The notes: generated by a model from the letters alone, not told the origin. A stretch of DNA of 28,542 nucleotides from CAZPGL01 sp964586175 (GCA_964586175.1 CAZPGL010000027.1:1-28542), one strand, 5' to 3'. Shown: positions 1 through 7,408, numbered from the stretch's first letter. Made by a program: numbers and translations.

Positions 1-1
1 C

Positions 2-67
2 CCGTTCCGCAAGGACGCCCTGTCCAAGCCGGTGCGCAACCTCAAGGCCTACGCCGACTACGTCTGA
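2..67 (+). CDS. C-terminal tail of an unidentified protein (5' end outside window)
   Basis: An open frame enters from the left edge and ends at a TGA at 65-67, giving 21 residues that end in NLKAYADYV. The tail is too short to assign a family. It is convergent with the SDR gene that ends at 96. The 28 bases between them show no convincing terminator hairpin. It is called coding because the frame is open to the edge and its codons end in G or C like the neighbouring genes. Confidence 0.5.
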   Translation, partial: PFRKDALSKPVRNLKAYADYV

Positions 68-95
68 GTCGCCCCGCCGGCTCGCCGTGCCACGG

Positions 96-932
96 TCAGG
101 TGCCGTCGATTGGGCGGACCAGCCCTTCGGTGTTGGCCGGACGGGTCCTTGACAGGAACGCGCCGGCGTCGGCCAGGATGAACTGCCCGGTCACGCAGCG
201 GGCCAGGTCGCTGGTGAGGAACACGGCCAGCCGGGCCAGCTCGTCGTGCTCGACCATGCGCCGTAACGGCGTCGACCCGACGATGGCGGCGACCCGCTCC
301 TCGGTGAACGCCGCGGCCACCGTCTCGGTCAGCGTGGTGCCGGGAGCCATGGCGTTGACCCGGACACCGGCCGGACCCAGTTCGACGGCCATCGACGTGA
401 CCAGGTGGTTCACCGCCGCCTTGGCCGCTGCGTAGGCGCTGTTGAACGGTGACGGGCGGGTCGTCTCACCCGACGTGACGAACAGGATCACCCGGTCGTG
501 GTCGGGCCGCGGATCGACCGCCAGCATGGCTTCGGCCTCGGCCCGTCCGCACAGGGCGGCCACGGTCAGGTTCTGGTCGACGATGTCCCGCCAGTCGTCA
601 CCCCGATAGGCGGTGAACGGCTTGGGGGTGCGACCCGGGGGCAGCATGCCGACGTTGTTGACGGCCAGATCCAGGCCACCGAGCTCGTCGACGACCCGGG
701 CGACCATGCCGTCCACGGCGGTGTCGTCCCGGCAGTCGGCGGGCATGGCGACGGCCCGGCCCCCCGCCGCGGTGATCTCGTCGACGGTGGCGTCGGCGGC
801 CTCGGCCCGCAGGTCGTTGACGGCCACCGTGGCTCCGGCCCGGGCCAGCCAGGCGGCGATCTGGCGGCCGATCCCGGCCCCGGCGCCGGTGACCAGGGCC
901 ACCCGGCCCGCGTGGTCGATGGTGATGCTCAT
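96..932 (-). CDS. SDR family NAD(P)-dependent oxidoreductase
   Basis: A classical short-chain dehydrogenase/reductase of 278 aa, slightly longer than the usual 250. The nucleotide-binding motif TGAGAGIG is near residues 15-22, the NNVG version of NNAG is at 92-95, and the catalytic triad is S154, Y167 (YAAAK) and K171 with the normal 13-residue Ser-Tyr spacing. The C-terminus has the usual VTGQ...DAGAF-type end plus a tail of about 20 residues. The substrate cannot be read from sequence. It is the last gene of the minus-strand operon beginning at 2520. Its ATG lies 4 nt after the stop of the UGSC gene, and its ribosome site GGAGG lies inside the end of that gene. That spacing makes sense only if ribosomes reach the end of the UGSC frame, which fits readthrough of the internal TGA. 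A role in the same redox pathway is inference. Confidence 0.93.
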   Translation of the reverse strand: MSITIDHAGRVALVTGAGAGIGRQIAAWLARAGATVAVNDLRAEAADATVDEITAAGGRAVAMPADCRDDTAVDGMVARVVDELGGLDLAVNNVGMLPPGRTPKPFTAYRGDDWRDIVDQNLTVAALCGRAEAEAMLAVDPRPDHDRVILFVTSGETTRPSPFNSAYAAAKAAVNHLVTSMAVELGPAGVRVNAMAPGTTLTETVAAAFTEERVAAIVGSTPLRRMVEHDELARLAVFLTSDLARCVTGQFILADAGAFLSRTRPANTEGLVRPIDGT

Positions 933-936
933 CGGC

Positions 937-1461
937 TCAGCCTCCGGCCGTCGGTGCCAACAGGCCCAACAGTTCGTCGACGGCGTCGTCGGCCCACGAC
1001 TCGACGACCGCGGCGTCGGTGCCGCCGAGGGGATGGGGCACGGTCAGGATCCGCAGCCCCGGAAGGCCCAGGCTGTCCGCCACCTGTCCGGTGAGGGGGG
1101 CGAACGCCGTTGTCGTCACCACCACGGTCGGGACGCCGGCCGCTTCGAGCTTCACGGTGTCGTGGACACTCCACGACGTGCAGCTGCCTCAATCGGCCGA
1201 CCCGGTGAGGACGATCCGGACCTCCTTGCCGAGCCGGTCGAGCACCTGGTCCTCGCAGGGGGTGGCGGCGTTCTTGGTGACGACCGGGCCCACGACGGCA
1301 CCGGTGCGTTCGGCCAGCCGTCCGGCCAACCGGTGCAACAGCACGCCTGCATTGGGCTTGGTGTTGTCGAGGACGCCGATGGTGGCCCCGACCAGCGGGG
1401 GCGGCTCGGCCAGGGCCAGCGGCGGGGTGTGCACGGTGCCACACGGTTCATGGATCAACAT
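937..1461 (-). CDS. UGSC family selenoprotein (in-frame TGA read as selenocysteine)
   Basis: Read through one TGA (1191-1189), this frame gives 174 aa. Residues 1-90 end in LTGSAD, then Sec91, then GSCTSWSVHD and 73 further residues to a real TGA stop at 939-937. The family, which I know as UGSC (seleno)proteins, has the invariant motif UGSCTSWSVHD with U or Cys at this position, so the TGA sits exactly where selenocysteine is expected. U91-G-S-C94 is a UxxC redox pair resembling thioredoxin-type CxxC. The upstream part also fits my memory of the family (VGATIGVLDNTKPNAG near 24-39). The ATG at 1461 has a GAGGAAG ribosome site about 7 nt upstream and lies 18 nt after the preceding gene's stop. 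A perfect hairpin follows the TGA. The exact reaction is unknown to me; a thiol/selenol redox role is inference. Without Sec insertion the product would stop at 90 aa and lose the UxxC motif. A sequencing error or pseudogene is possible but less likely, because both halves stay in one frame. Confidence 0.9.
1159..1191 (-). promoter_or_regulatory. Sec UGA codon and bacterial SECIS-like hairpin
   Basis: The UGA occupies 1191-1189. Eleven nt later the transcript forms a perfect 7-bp stem, GUCGUGG (1177-1171) with CCACGAC (1165-1159), closing a 5-nt loop AGUGU (1170-1166). The loop begins 19 nt after the UGA and has a G at its second position. From memory, the bacterial SECIS model wants the apical loop roughly 16-37 nt after UGA with a G among the first two loop bases, so this fits. 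CAC just below the stem could pair with GUG after a 3-nt bulge to lengthen it. SelB would bind here to deliver Sec-tRNA. Confidence 0.8.
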
Positions 1462-1479
1462 GGTCGGCTTCCTCGGGTC

Positions 1480-2520
1480 TCAGGGTTCGACGGGCAGGGT
1501 GACGCTACGGGTCATGCCCCAGGACGGGACGACCGAGCTGTGTTTGCCGGGCCCGCCGACGACCAGCACCCGGATGTTCTCGGGCCGTTCGGTCATGGAC
1601 ATGCGGTCGTCGTCGGCAAGCTCCTCCTGCCAGGGGGCCCAAGCCCGGAGGGCGAAGGCGTCCCGGAGGTCGCCGACCCGCATGGTGGCCTGTTCGTAGA
1701 GGTGGCGGGACACGTCGTCGGGGGACCAGCCGGCGTCGGCGCAGGCCGCGGCGTGCTCGGGGCACAGGGCCACCACGTACTCGCCCTGGCTGATGGCAGC
1801 GTTGTTCTGGCCGGTCGACGTCATGGCCGAGGCGATCTTGGCCAGGATGCGGACCGGGTCGTCGGACTCCATGTCGTGGGCGTTGTGGGGGGCCTCGCCG
1901 CAGTGCACGGTGACCGCCGACGGGGCGTCGACCCCGACTCGGTGGGCGTAGTCCTCCCAGGGGCTGTCGGCGGTGTTCTCGGCCACGCAGTAGCCGTACT
2001 TGGCCGGGCCCCCCTGGGTGGAGGCGTCGCCGGGCCCGGGCACTGCGCCCGCGACGTGCATGAGCACCAGGCGCAACGCCCGGCCGGTCGAGGCGTTGGC
2101 CCGGTTGCCGGGCCCGAAGGCTCCCAGGCCGCCGTTGTAGCCGGCGGTGTCGGCCACCTCGCCGTGGACGACGAGTAGGGGGGCGACGCAGTGGGTGGTG
2201 GCGTTGACGCCCCGCAGGTTGACTTCGGGTCGGGCCAAGGCCCGGACCGCGGTGACGAGGACCGGCAGGTGTTCGGGGCGGCAGCCGGCCAGCACGGCGT
2301 TGACGGCCAGGATGCGGCGGGTGGCCTCGCCGTCGCGGGGTGGGAGCACGGCCACGACCTCGTCGGGATCTGTGCCGGGGCAGCCGGCCAGCATTTCGGC
2401 CACCCGTTCCGGAGTGGGGGCGACGAGGGGCAGGCCGTCGCCCCAGCCCCGGGCCTCGTAGAGGTCCTGAGCCGTGGTTCCGTCGGGGAGATCCAGGAAA
2501 GACCCAGTGTCTGCTAACAT
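1480..2520 (-). CDS. Conserved protein of unknown function, operon partner of the UGSC selenoprotein
   Basis: A soluble 346-aa protein with no signal peptide or membrane segment. Near its N-terminus is GWGDGLPLVAPTPERV (about residues 26-41), a signature I associate with uncharacterised proteins that may neighbour UGSC proteins; that association is memory only. Other visible patches are NATTHCVAPLLVVHGE, NNAAISQGEYVVAL and several Cys and His residues (THC, YGYC, HCGE, LCPEH), which could bind metal or take part in redox chemistry. The ATG at 2520 is the first gene of the operon. The next upstream in-frame codons are CTG and TGT, then a TGA stop. No ribosome site precedes the ATG, and the palindrome at 2519-2536 overlaps it, so the message is probably leaderless or nearly so, with TATGAA about 15 nt upstream as a possible -10. 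Function not recognised. Confidence 0.85.
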   Translation of the reverse strand: MLADTGSFLDLPDGTTAQDLYEARGWGDGLPLVAPTPERVAEMLAGCPGTDPDEVVAVLPPRDGEATRRILAVNAVLAGCRPEHLPVLVTAVRALARPEVNLRGVNATTHCVAPLLVVHGEVADTAGYNGGLGAFGPGNRANASTGRALRLVLMHVAGAVPGPGDASTQGGPAKYGYCVAENTADSPWEDYAHRVGVDAPSAVTVHCGEAPHNAHDMESDDPVRILAKIASAMTSTGQNNAAISQGEYVVALCPEHAAACADAGWSPDDVSRHLYEQATMRVGDLRDAFALRAWAPWQEELADDDRMSMTERPENIRVLVVGGPGKHSSVVPSWGMTRSVTLPVEP

Positions 2521-2536
2521 CAGACATCAGTCTGAT
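2519..2536. promoter_or_regulatory. 18-bp perfect palindrome, likely TetR operator
   Basis: ATCAGAC-ATCA-GTCTGAT is a perfect 7-bp inverted repeat with a 4-bp spacer between the divergent UGSC operon and the TetR gene. Its size and place are typical for a TetR-family operator. It overlaps the first two bases of the operon's start codon (2520), so a bound repressor would cover the transcription start of the operon and lie about 30 bp from the TetR start. Binding by this particular regulator is inference. Confidence 0.65.
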
Positions 2537-2565
2537 TCATATCGACAGAGGATGCAACCCCACGC

Positions 2566-3129
2566 ATGGCCGCACGACGAGGCATCGACGCCGACCAGGT
2601 GGCCGCAGCGGCCATGGACGCCCTCGAACACCACGGACGACCCGAAGACGTCACCCTCGGCGACGTGGCCCGGCGACTCGGTATCCGCACCCAGTCCCTG
2701 TACGCCCACCTCGACGGGGCAGCCGGCCTGCGACGCACCCTGGCCCTGGCCTGTCTGGCCGAACTAGCCATCGACGTCGAAACCGCCGGTGCCGAACGCA
2801 CCGGCACATCGGCCGTCGTGGCGATCCTGCGGGCCCAACTGCGTTACGCCCTCGCCCACCCCGGGCGTTTCGCCGCCGCCGTGCACCCTCCGGGCGACGA
2901 CCCCGACCTGGCGGCCGCCGTCGACCAGGTGGCCCGGCCCCTCATGGGCGTGCTGGCCGACATGGGGCTCGACCCCGTCGAACGCGAACACTGGCAGCGC
3001 ATCGCCCTGTCGGCGGTCTACGGGTTCGCCATGCTCCACCGCGACGGCGGATTCACCTTGGAGGCCGACCCGGCCGACACCGTCGACCGCCTGGTCGCCA
3101 CCCTGGTCCGCCGTCCGGCCGGCCGTTGA
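2566..3129 (+). CDS. TetR/AcrR family transcriptional regulator
   Basis: 187 aa. The N-terminal DNA-binding domain is visible: helix-turn-helix around residues 30-50 with VTLGDVARRLGIRTQSLYAHL, the classic TetR recognition helix ending SLYxHL. The C-terminal ligand domain contains SAVYGFAMLHRDGGF, which resembles the WHG-type TetR C-terminal domain (TetR_C_33). The ATG at 2566 has AGAGGA about 12 nt upstream; an ATG at 2552 is in another frame. It is divergent from the UGSC operon across a palindrome, so it most simply represses that operon and itself. It converges with pfkA with only 14 bases between stops. Confidence 0.92.
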   Translation: MAARRGIDADQVAAAAMDALEHHGRPEDVTLGDVARRLGIRTQSLYAHLDGAAGLRRTLALACLAELAIDVETAGAERTGTSAVVAILRAQLRYALAHPGRFAAAVHPPGDDPDLAAAVDQVARPLMGVLADMGLDPVEREHWQRIALSAVYGFAMLHRDGGFTLEADPADTVDRLVATLVRRPAGR

Positions 3130-3143
3130 CCCGGTCACCCCAT

Positions 3144-4178
3144 TCAGGAGTCGGCGAAGAACACCCGGGCCGCGTGGCGTAGGGCCGGATCCACGAACTT
3201 GAGCTCGGCGGTTGCCTCAGCCAACGGCACCCGGGTGATGTGACCGGCCTGCAGCGCCACCATCGAACCCAGGTCACCGTCGTGCACCGCCTCGACAGCG
3301 GCCACGCCGAAGCGGGACGAGAGCACCCGGTCGAACGGGTTCGGGGTGCCGCCACGCTGCACGTGGCCGAGGATGGTGACCCTGGTCTCGAACCCGGTAC
3401 GGCGCTCGATCTCGCCGGCCACGACGTGGGAGATGCCGCCCAACCGGGCGTGGCCGTATTCGTCGATCTCGTCGGCGGGGACCTCCAGGGTGCCGGGCAC
3501 CGGCTTGGCTCCCTCGGCCACCACCACGATCGAGGCGTAACGGCCTCGGGCGTGGCGGGCCCGCACCGCCCGCTCCACGTCAGCCATGTCGAAGGGCTCC
3601 TCGGGGATCAGGGTCACTGTCGCCCCGCCGGCCATGCCCGACCAGGTGGCGATGTGGCCGACGTGACGGCCCATGACCTCGACGACCATGACCCGGTCGT
3701 GCGACTCGGCGGTGGTGTGCAGGCGGTCGATGGCCTCCGTGGCGATCTCCACCGCAGTCTGGAACCCGAACGTCATCTCAGTACAGCCGATGTCGTTGTC
3801 GATGGTCTTGGGCACCCCCACGACCGGAAACCCCAGCTCATGGAACCGGCGGGCGACCGACAAGGTTCCTTCACCGCCGATGACCACCAAGGCGTCGATG
3901 CCGTGGGCTTCGAACGTGACCCGGCTGGCGTCGACACCGCCGTCCACCCCGAATGGTTGGATCCGCGACGTGCCGAGCACCGTGCCGCCCTTGGGGAGCA
4001 GCCCCCGGCAGGCCTCGACGTCGAGGGGCACGGTCGTGTCCTCGATGACTCCCTGCCAACCGTTGATGAACCCGACCACGGTGTCGCCGAAGCCCCGCTC
4101 GGCCCGTCGGACCACGCCCCGGATCACCGCATTGAGCCCGGGGCAGTCACCGCCGCCGGTCAACACACCGAGCTTCAT
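3144..4178 (-). CDS. pfkA: 6-phosphofructokinase, actinobacterial type
   Basis: 344 aa from ATG 4178. It phosphorylates fructose 6-phosphate to the 1,6-bisphosphate in glycolysis. Family motifs are GGGDCPGLNAVIRG (8-21), GGEGT (101-105), PKTIDNDIG (123-131) with the catalytic Asp, MGRHVGHIA, and HVQRGGTPNPFDR near the C-terminus. Residue 104 is Gly, as in ATP-dependent enzymes (PPi enzymes have Asp), while residue 124 is Lys, as in PPi-type enzymes. This Gly/Lys mix is known from actinobacterial ATP-PFKs, so ATP is the likelier donor. The start is well supported: GGGGAGG lies 7 nt upstream and the ATG overlaps the sulfatase stop as ATGA. A longer reading to 4469 only extends into the sulfatase gene. 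Being last in a MaoC-amidotransferase-sulfatase operon is unusual for a glycolytic gene. Confidence 0.95.
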   Translation of the reverse strand: MKLGVLTGGGDCPGLNAVIRGVVRRAERGFGDTVVGFINGWQGVIEDTTVPLDVEACRGLLPKGGTVLGTSRIQPFGVDGGVDASRVTFEAHGIDALVVIGGEGTLSVARRFHELGFPVVGVPKTIDNDIGCTEMTFGFQTAVEIATEAIDRLHTTAESHDRVMVVEVMGRHVGHIATWSGMAGGATVTLIPEEPFDMADVERAVRARHARGRYASIVVVAEGAKPVPGTLEVPADEIDEYGHARLGGISHVVAGEIERRTGFETRVTILGHVQRGGTPNPFDRVLSSRFGVAAVEAVHDGDLGSMVALQAGHITRVPLAEATAELKFVDPALRHAARVFFADS

Positions 4179-5647
4179 GCCGGAGCCTCCCCGGGATGGC
4201 GTCGTTCCAACTCGTCGGCCCAGTGTGCCCGACCGGTGGCCCGCAGTCGATCGCAGTACACGGCCAGATGGCCGCGGGTGTGGAACGGGCCGCCCTCGTC
4301 GAGCACCGTTTCCAGCGGATCCCGGTCGGCGAGACTGCGGGCCAGCCCGTCGGCCGTCCAGTCGGCAAGCAGCCCGGTGGCCTCCGCGGTCAGATCGGCC
4401 CGGTCGGCGGCCAGGTCGTGCTGCTCGTGGGGGTCGGCCGCCACGTCGAAGAGCATCTCCTCGGCCCAATGGGGGTGAAAGCCATCGTGCCAGGTCCGCA
4501 AGTACAGGTGGTCACCCCACCGGACCCCCCGCTGGCACGACCACGCCCCCTGGGTGAGCACAAGATGGTCCCGCCCGGAAGGCTCGCCGGCCTCCAGCCC
4601 GGCCCGCAGCGAACGGCCGTCCCACCGGTGTTCGGGCACCGGGATCCCGGCCAGGTCGACGACGGTGGCCGCCACGTCGAGGTGGTAGTGGAGGCCGGTA
4701 TCCACCCGGGGGGCCAGCCCCGGCCAGCGCAGCACGGCCGGGATGTGGCAGGTGGCCTCGTCGGCCGCCTGGTGGTCGGCGTACACGCCGAGCTCGCCGA
4801 ACGCCTCGCCGTGGTCCGACGACACCAGCACCGCAGTGTCGTCCAGCACGCCGAGGTCGGCCAACTTGTCGAGGATGGTGCCGACGGCATCGTCGGCGTA
4901 CCGGACGCCGACGTCGTAGCCGTCGACGATCGCCTTCAGGTCGCCCATGGACGCGGCGTTCCACGGTTGGCGGGGCGGCGGGTCGCCCCACTCGTCGGGC
5001 GAGAACCCCCACGGTTCCTGCGCCGAATGGGGGCCGGCCAGATCCCAGTGGGCGGCCCGGACCTCGTCGGTGAGCCACCCCGGCAGAGGGTCGCCGGCGA
5101 ATGGGTTCCCGAACCCGGCGGGCGTGTTGTATGGGGTGTGGGGGTCCCATAGGTGGACGTGGAGGAACCAGTCGTCGGCCCGGCCCCGGCGGTCCAGCCA
5201 GTCGAGGGCACCGGGCAGGACCTGATCGGCCCGTTCGCCACCCATGCCCCGCATCAGGTTCATGGCCTCCATGAACCCGTGGTTCCACCAGGCGGCCGAG
5301 TGGCGGAACGGGAAGCTGGAGATGGAGGCGGTGTGCCAGCCGGCCAGATAGAACGCCGACGCCCACGACCGCACCGCGGTCCGGGAGAAGAACCCGCGCC
5401 GTCGGCCCTCCGACGCCAGGTCGGCGGCCTGGCCCCCGTGGTTGGCGACCCCGTTGCGGATCCCGAACATGCCGGTAATCAGGGCGGTGCGGCTCGGCAG
5501 GCACGGCACATCTGAGGCGTACACGTTGGTGAAGTGCACGCCATCGGCGGCCAGGGCGTCGATGTTCGGGGTGGTGTTCCGGTGGTAGCCGGCACACCCC
5601 AGATGGTCGGCCCGCAGGGTGTCGATGTCGACGTAGAGGAACCGCAC
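4175..5647 (-). CDS. Sulfatase (alkaline-phosphatase superfamily, Cys-type formylglycine)
   Basis: 490 aa from GTG 5647 (AAGAGG 3 nt upstream). A start at 5764 would add 39 residues overlapping the previous gene and is rejected. The N-terminus VRFLYVDIDTLRADHLG carries the first metal-binding Asp residues. C49 lies in CLPSR, the CxPSR motif whose Cys becomes formylglycine. VSSDHGEAFGE supplies the second Asp/His metal pair. It would hydrolyse a sulfate (or phosphonate) ester; the substrate is unknown. No signal peptide is visible, so a cytoplasmic location is expected. It needs a formylglycine-generating enzyme, which is not in the window. Its stop overlaps the pfkA start (ATGA), and its start follows the amidotransferase stop by 29 nt. 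Confidence 0.93.
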   Translation of the reverse strand: MRFLYVDIDTLRADHLGCAGYHRNTTPNIDALAADGVHFTNVYASDVPCLPSRTALITGMFGIRNGVANHGGQAADLASEGRRRGFFSRTAVRSWASAFYLAGWHTASISSFPFRHSAAWWNHGFMEAMNLMRGMGGERADQVLPGALDWLDRRGRADDWFLHVHLWDPHTPYNTPAGFGNPFAGDPLPGWLTDEVRAAHWDLAGPHSAQEPWGFSPDEWGDPPPRQPWNAASMGDLKAIVDGYDVGVRYADDAVGTILDKLADLGVLDDTAVLVSSDHGEAFGELGVYADHQAADEATCHIPAVLRWPGLAPRVDTGLHYHLDVAATVVDLAGIPVPEHRWDGRSLRAGLEAGEPSGRDHLVLTQGAWSCQRGVRWGDHLYLRTWHDGFHPHWAEEMLFDVAADPHEQHDLAADRADLTAEATGLLADWTADGLARSLADRDPLETVLDEGGPFHTRGHLAVYCDRLRATGRAHWADELERRHPGEAPA

Positions 5648-5676
5648 GGTCCTCTTCGTAGCAGAGGTTGGTGGCC

Positions 5677-6390
5677 CTAGTCCCCCGGTCGTTCGGAGGC
5701 CTTGGCCACCAGCCAGGCGAACACCGGGTCGGTGGGCCGGGTGGGCAGCATCTCGGGGTGCCACTGCACGGTCACGATCGGCAGGTCGACGCCTTCCAGC
5801 CCCTCGACGCTGCCGTCGGCGCCACGGGCCGTGGCCGACAGGCCGTCGCCCAACCGGTCGACGGTCTGGTGGTGCAGCGAATTGACGTCCATCGTGTCGC
5901 CGTACAGGTCGGCCAGCACCGAGCCTGCCGTGAACGACACTGGATGGGAGCGGGTGGTGATGGGCTGGTCGAACACCGCGTGCTCGGGTACGTCCTGGTG
6001 GAGGGTGCCGCCGAAGAACACGTTGACGACCTGGTGGCCCCGGCAGATGCCGAGGGTGGGAAGTCGCCGACCGGTCGCCGCTCCGAGGACCGCCAGCTCG
6101 AACTCGTCCCGTTCCGGCTCAACGGGGAAGCGGTCGGTCTGGGCCTCGGCGCCGTACCGGTCGGGGCCGATGTCGGTGCCGCCGGTGAGCAGCAGACCGT
6201 CGAGGCGGGTGGCGGCGTCGGCCGGATCGACGTCCATGGGGAGGAACACCGGCAGCCCACCGGCGGCCAGCACCCCCTGGGCGTAGTTGGTCCAGAAGAC
6301 GTCGACCGTCTGGTCGGCCAGCACCCGGTGGTCGCCGACGAGGTCGCGGCCGAAGCGGCGCTTGCCGGTCACACCGATGAGCGGCTTCAC
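5677..6390 (-). CDS. Class I glutamine amidotransferase-like hydrolase (peptidase C26, PuuD-like)
   Basis: 237 aa from GTG 6390, beginning VKPLIGVTGK. A longer start at 6552 would run far into the upstream gene. The catalytic triad of the gamma-glutamyl hydrolase class is present: nucleophile C116 in GICRGHQ, and H211 and E213 in VQWHPE. TGGTDIGPDRYG (69-80) is typical of PuuD and related gamma-glutamyl-GABA hydrolases. The likely reaction is removal of a gamma-glutamyl group from an amine; the true substrate is not known. The GTG overlaps the MaoC stop as GTGA, so translation is coupled. PuuB-like and PuuC-like genes occur at 18712-21547, but the clusters are about 12 kb apart, so a shared pathway is only a possibility. 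Confidence 0.9.
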   Translation of the reverse strand: MKPLIGVTGKRRFGRDLVGDHRVLADQTVDVFWTNYAQGVLAAGGLPVFLPMDVDPADAATRLDGLLLTGGTDIGPDRYGAEAQTDRFPVEPERDEFELAVLGAATGRRLPTLGICRGHQVVNVFFGGTLHQDVPEHAVFDQPITTRSHPVSFTAGSVLADLYGDTMDVNSLHHQTVDRLGDGLSATARGADGSVEGLEGVDLPIVTVQWHPEMLPTRPTDPVFAWLVAKASERPGD

Positions 6391-7349
6391 CGGGCCCACA
6401 CCACCGGGGTCCACGCCAGCACGTCCTCGCCGTCGCGGGCGGCGTGCACCGCGATGTGCAGCAACCGGCCCGAACCGGCGGGCCGTTCGCCAGCGAGGCG
6501 GTGTCGGAACTCCAGGCGGTCGCCCTCGAAGACCGGGCCCAGGTGGTCGCACCCGTACCAGCCGACGACGGTGGCCAGCCCGGGCAGCAGGCGGGTCAGC
6601 GACGCCTGGGCCAGACCCTGGGTGAGCCCGCCGTACACCAGGCGCCTCCCGGTGGGTGAGGCGTCGACGTCACGGTGCACGGCGGCCTGGTTGAACGTGA
6701 AGCGGGCCATCGCCGCCGCCAGGTCGACGTGGTCGGCCAGCGGGTCGGCCCGTTCCTCGCCGACCGTCCAGTCGGTCGACGGGAGGGACGACAGGTCCCA
6801 GTCGGGGACCAGGTCGTCCCATTCGTCGAGCGGGCCGGGGGTATCGGGCCCGGGGAGGTCGGTGGCATGGCCGGGTGCGTCGCCTCGGCAGGGCAGCAGG
6901 GCCACCCGTTCGTAGCGCACCACCGGCACGTCGTCGGCCCGGGTCTCCACGCCCAGCCACACCTTGCCCCGGTGCACGCCGTCGCGGGCCGAGGCGTCGG
7001 CCAGGCCCAGCACCCGGGTCTCGGTGGACAGGGTCTGGCCGACGGCGACCGACCCGAGGATGCGCACCGACCGGTAGTACAGGTTGGCGATCGCCCGTCG
7101 GGTGGCGTTGGTGGTCTGGCCGATGGCCATCTGCACCACGAGGCCCGGGTTGACCAGAGGCCCGTCGCTCCCGCTGACGCGGCGGTGCAGGCCGTGGTCG
7201 GCGGTGGCCAGGTGCTGGTCGCCGGTGATGGCCCGGTACCAGGCGTTGTCGGCGTCGGTCATGGTGGCCGCGGGCAATGGCGGGACGATGTCGCCCACGG
7301 TCAGGTCGTCGAAGAACGGCCCGTCGGTCATGGCGGTGAACCCGGACAT
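6387..7349 (-). CDS. MaoC-like double-hotdog dehydratase/hydratase
   Basis: 320 aa. Two hotdog halves can be seen. The N-terminal one (about 1-150) has FDDLTVGDIVPP and RAITGDQHLATAD. The C-terminal one (about 200-320) has FTFNQAAVHRDVDAS and YGGLTQGLAQASL, the typical hydratase-2 region with N and H positioned for catalysis. The size and two-domain form resemble mesaconyl-CoA hydratase or beta-methylmalyl-CoA dehydratase, so it probably hydrates or dehydrates an acyl-CoA. The exact substrate is unproven. It is first in a four-gene operon. TAGTTT lies 7 nt before the ATG at 7349 with no ribosome site, so a leaderless message from this ATG is likely. A second in-frame ATG at codon 7 is the alternative. 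Confidence 0.88.
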   Translation of the reverse strand: MSGFTAMTDGPFFDDLTVGDIVPPLPAATMTDADNAWYRAITGDQHLATADHGLHRRVSGSDGPLVNPGLVVQMAIGQTTNATRRAIANLYYRSVRILGSVAVGQTLSTETRVLGLADASARDGVHRGKVWLGVETRADDVPVVRYERVALLPCRGDAPGHATDLPGPDTPGPLDEWDDLVPDWDLSSLPSTDWTVGEERADPLADHVDLAAAMARFTFNQAAVHRDVDASPTGRRLVYGGLTQGLAQASLTRLLPGLATVVGWYGCDHLGPVFEGDRLEFRHRLAGERPAGSGRLLHIAVHAARDGEDVLAWTPVVWAR

Positions 7350-7356
7350 GGCGTCG

Positions 7357-7362
7357 AAACTA
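7357..7362 (-). promoter_or_regulatory. Probable -10 element (TAGTTT) of a leaderless promoter
   Basis: On the minus strand TAGTTT is followed by 7 nt and then the MaoC ATG. This is the spacing expected when transcription begins at the start codon. No Shine-Dalgarno sequence lies between. No clear -35 box is seen. Confidence 0.45.
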
Positions 7363-7380
7363 GGCCAGCCAGGGCCCTGC

Positions 7381-7408
7381 GGGCACGACGGGCACGACAG
7401 GCCGTGCC
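7381..7408. repeat. Tandem 9-bp repeat and inverted repeat in a divergent promoter region
   Basis: The 72-bp gap between the divergent MaoC and small-membrane-protein genes holds GGGCACGAC twice in tandem (7381-7398). It also holds a perfect 6-bp inverted repeat, GGCACG (7391-7396) and CGTGCC (7403-7408), with a 6-bp spacer. It could be an operator shared by the two operons. No regulator gene is adjacent. Confidence 0.35.

Noticed and set aside
937..1155. Separate 72-aa gene downstream of the UGSC TGA
   Set aside because: It has only an internal GTG start, no ribosome site, and carries the second half of a known family motif; readthrough explains it better.
929..1444. Frameshifted reading avoiding the UGSC TGA
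   Set aside because: This frame is Arg/Gly-rich without family similarity, while both sides of the TGA share one frame.
613..2178. Long open frame on the + strand opposite the UGSC operon
   Set aside because: It is a Gly/Val/His-rich antisense shadow typical of GC-rich DNA, with no domain motifs, and it covers well-supported genes on the other strand.
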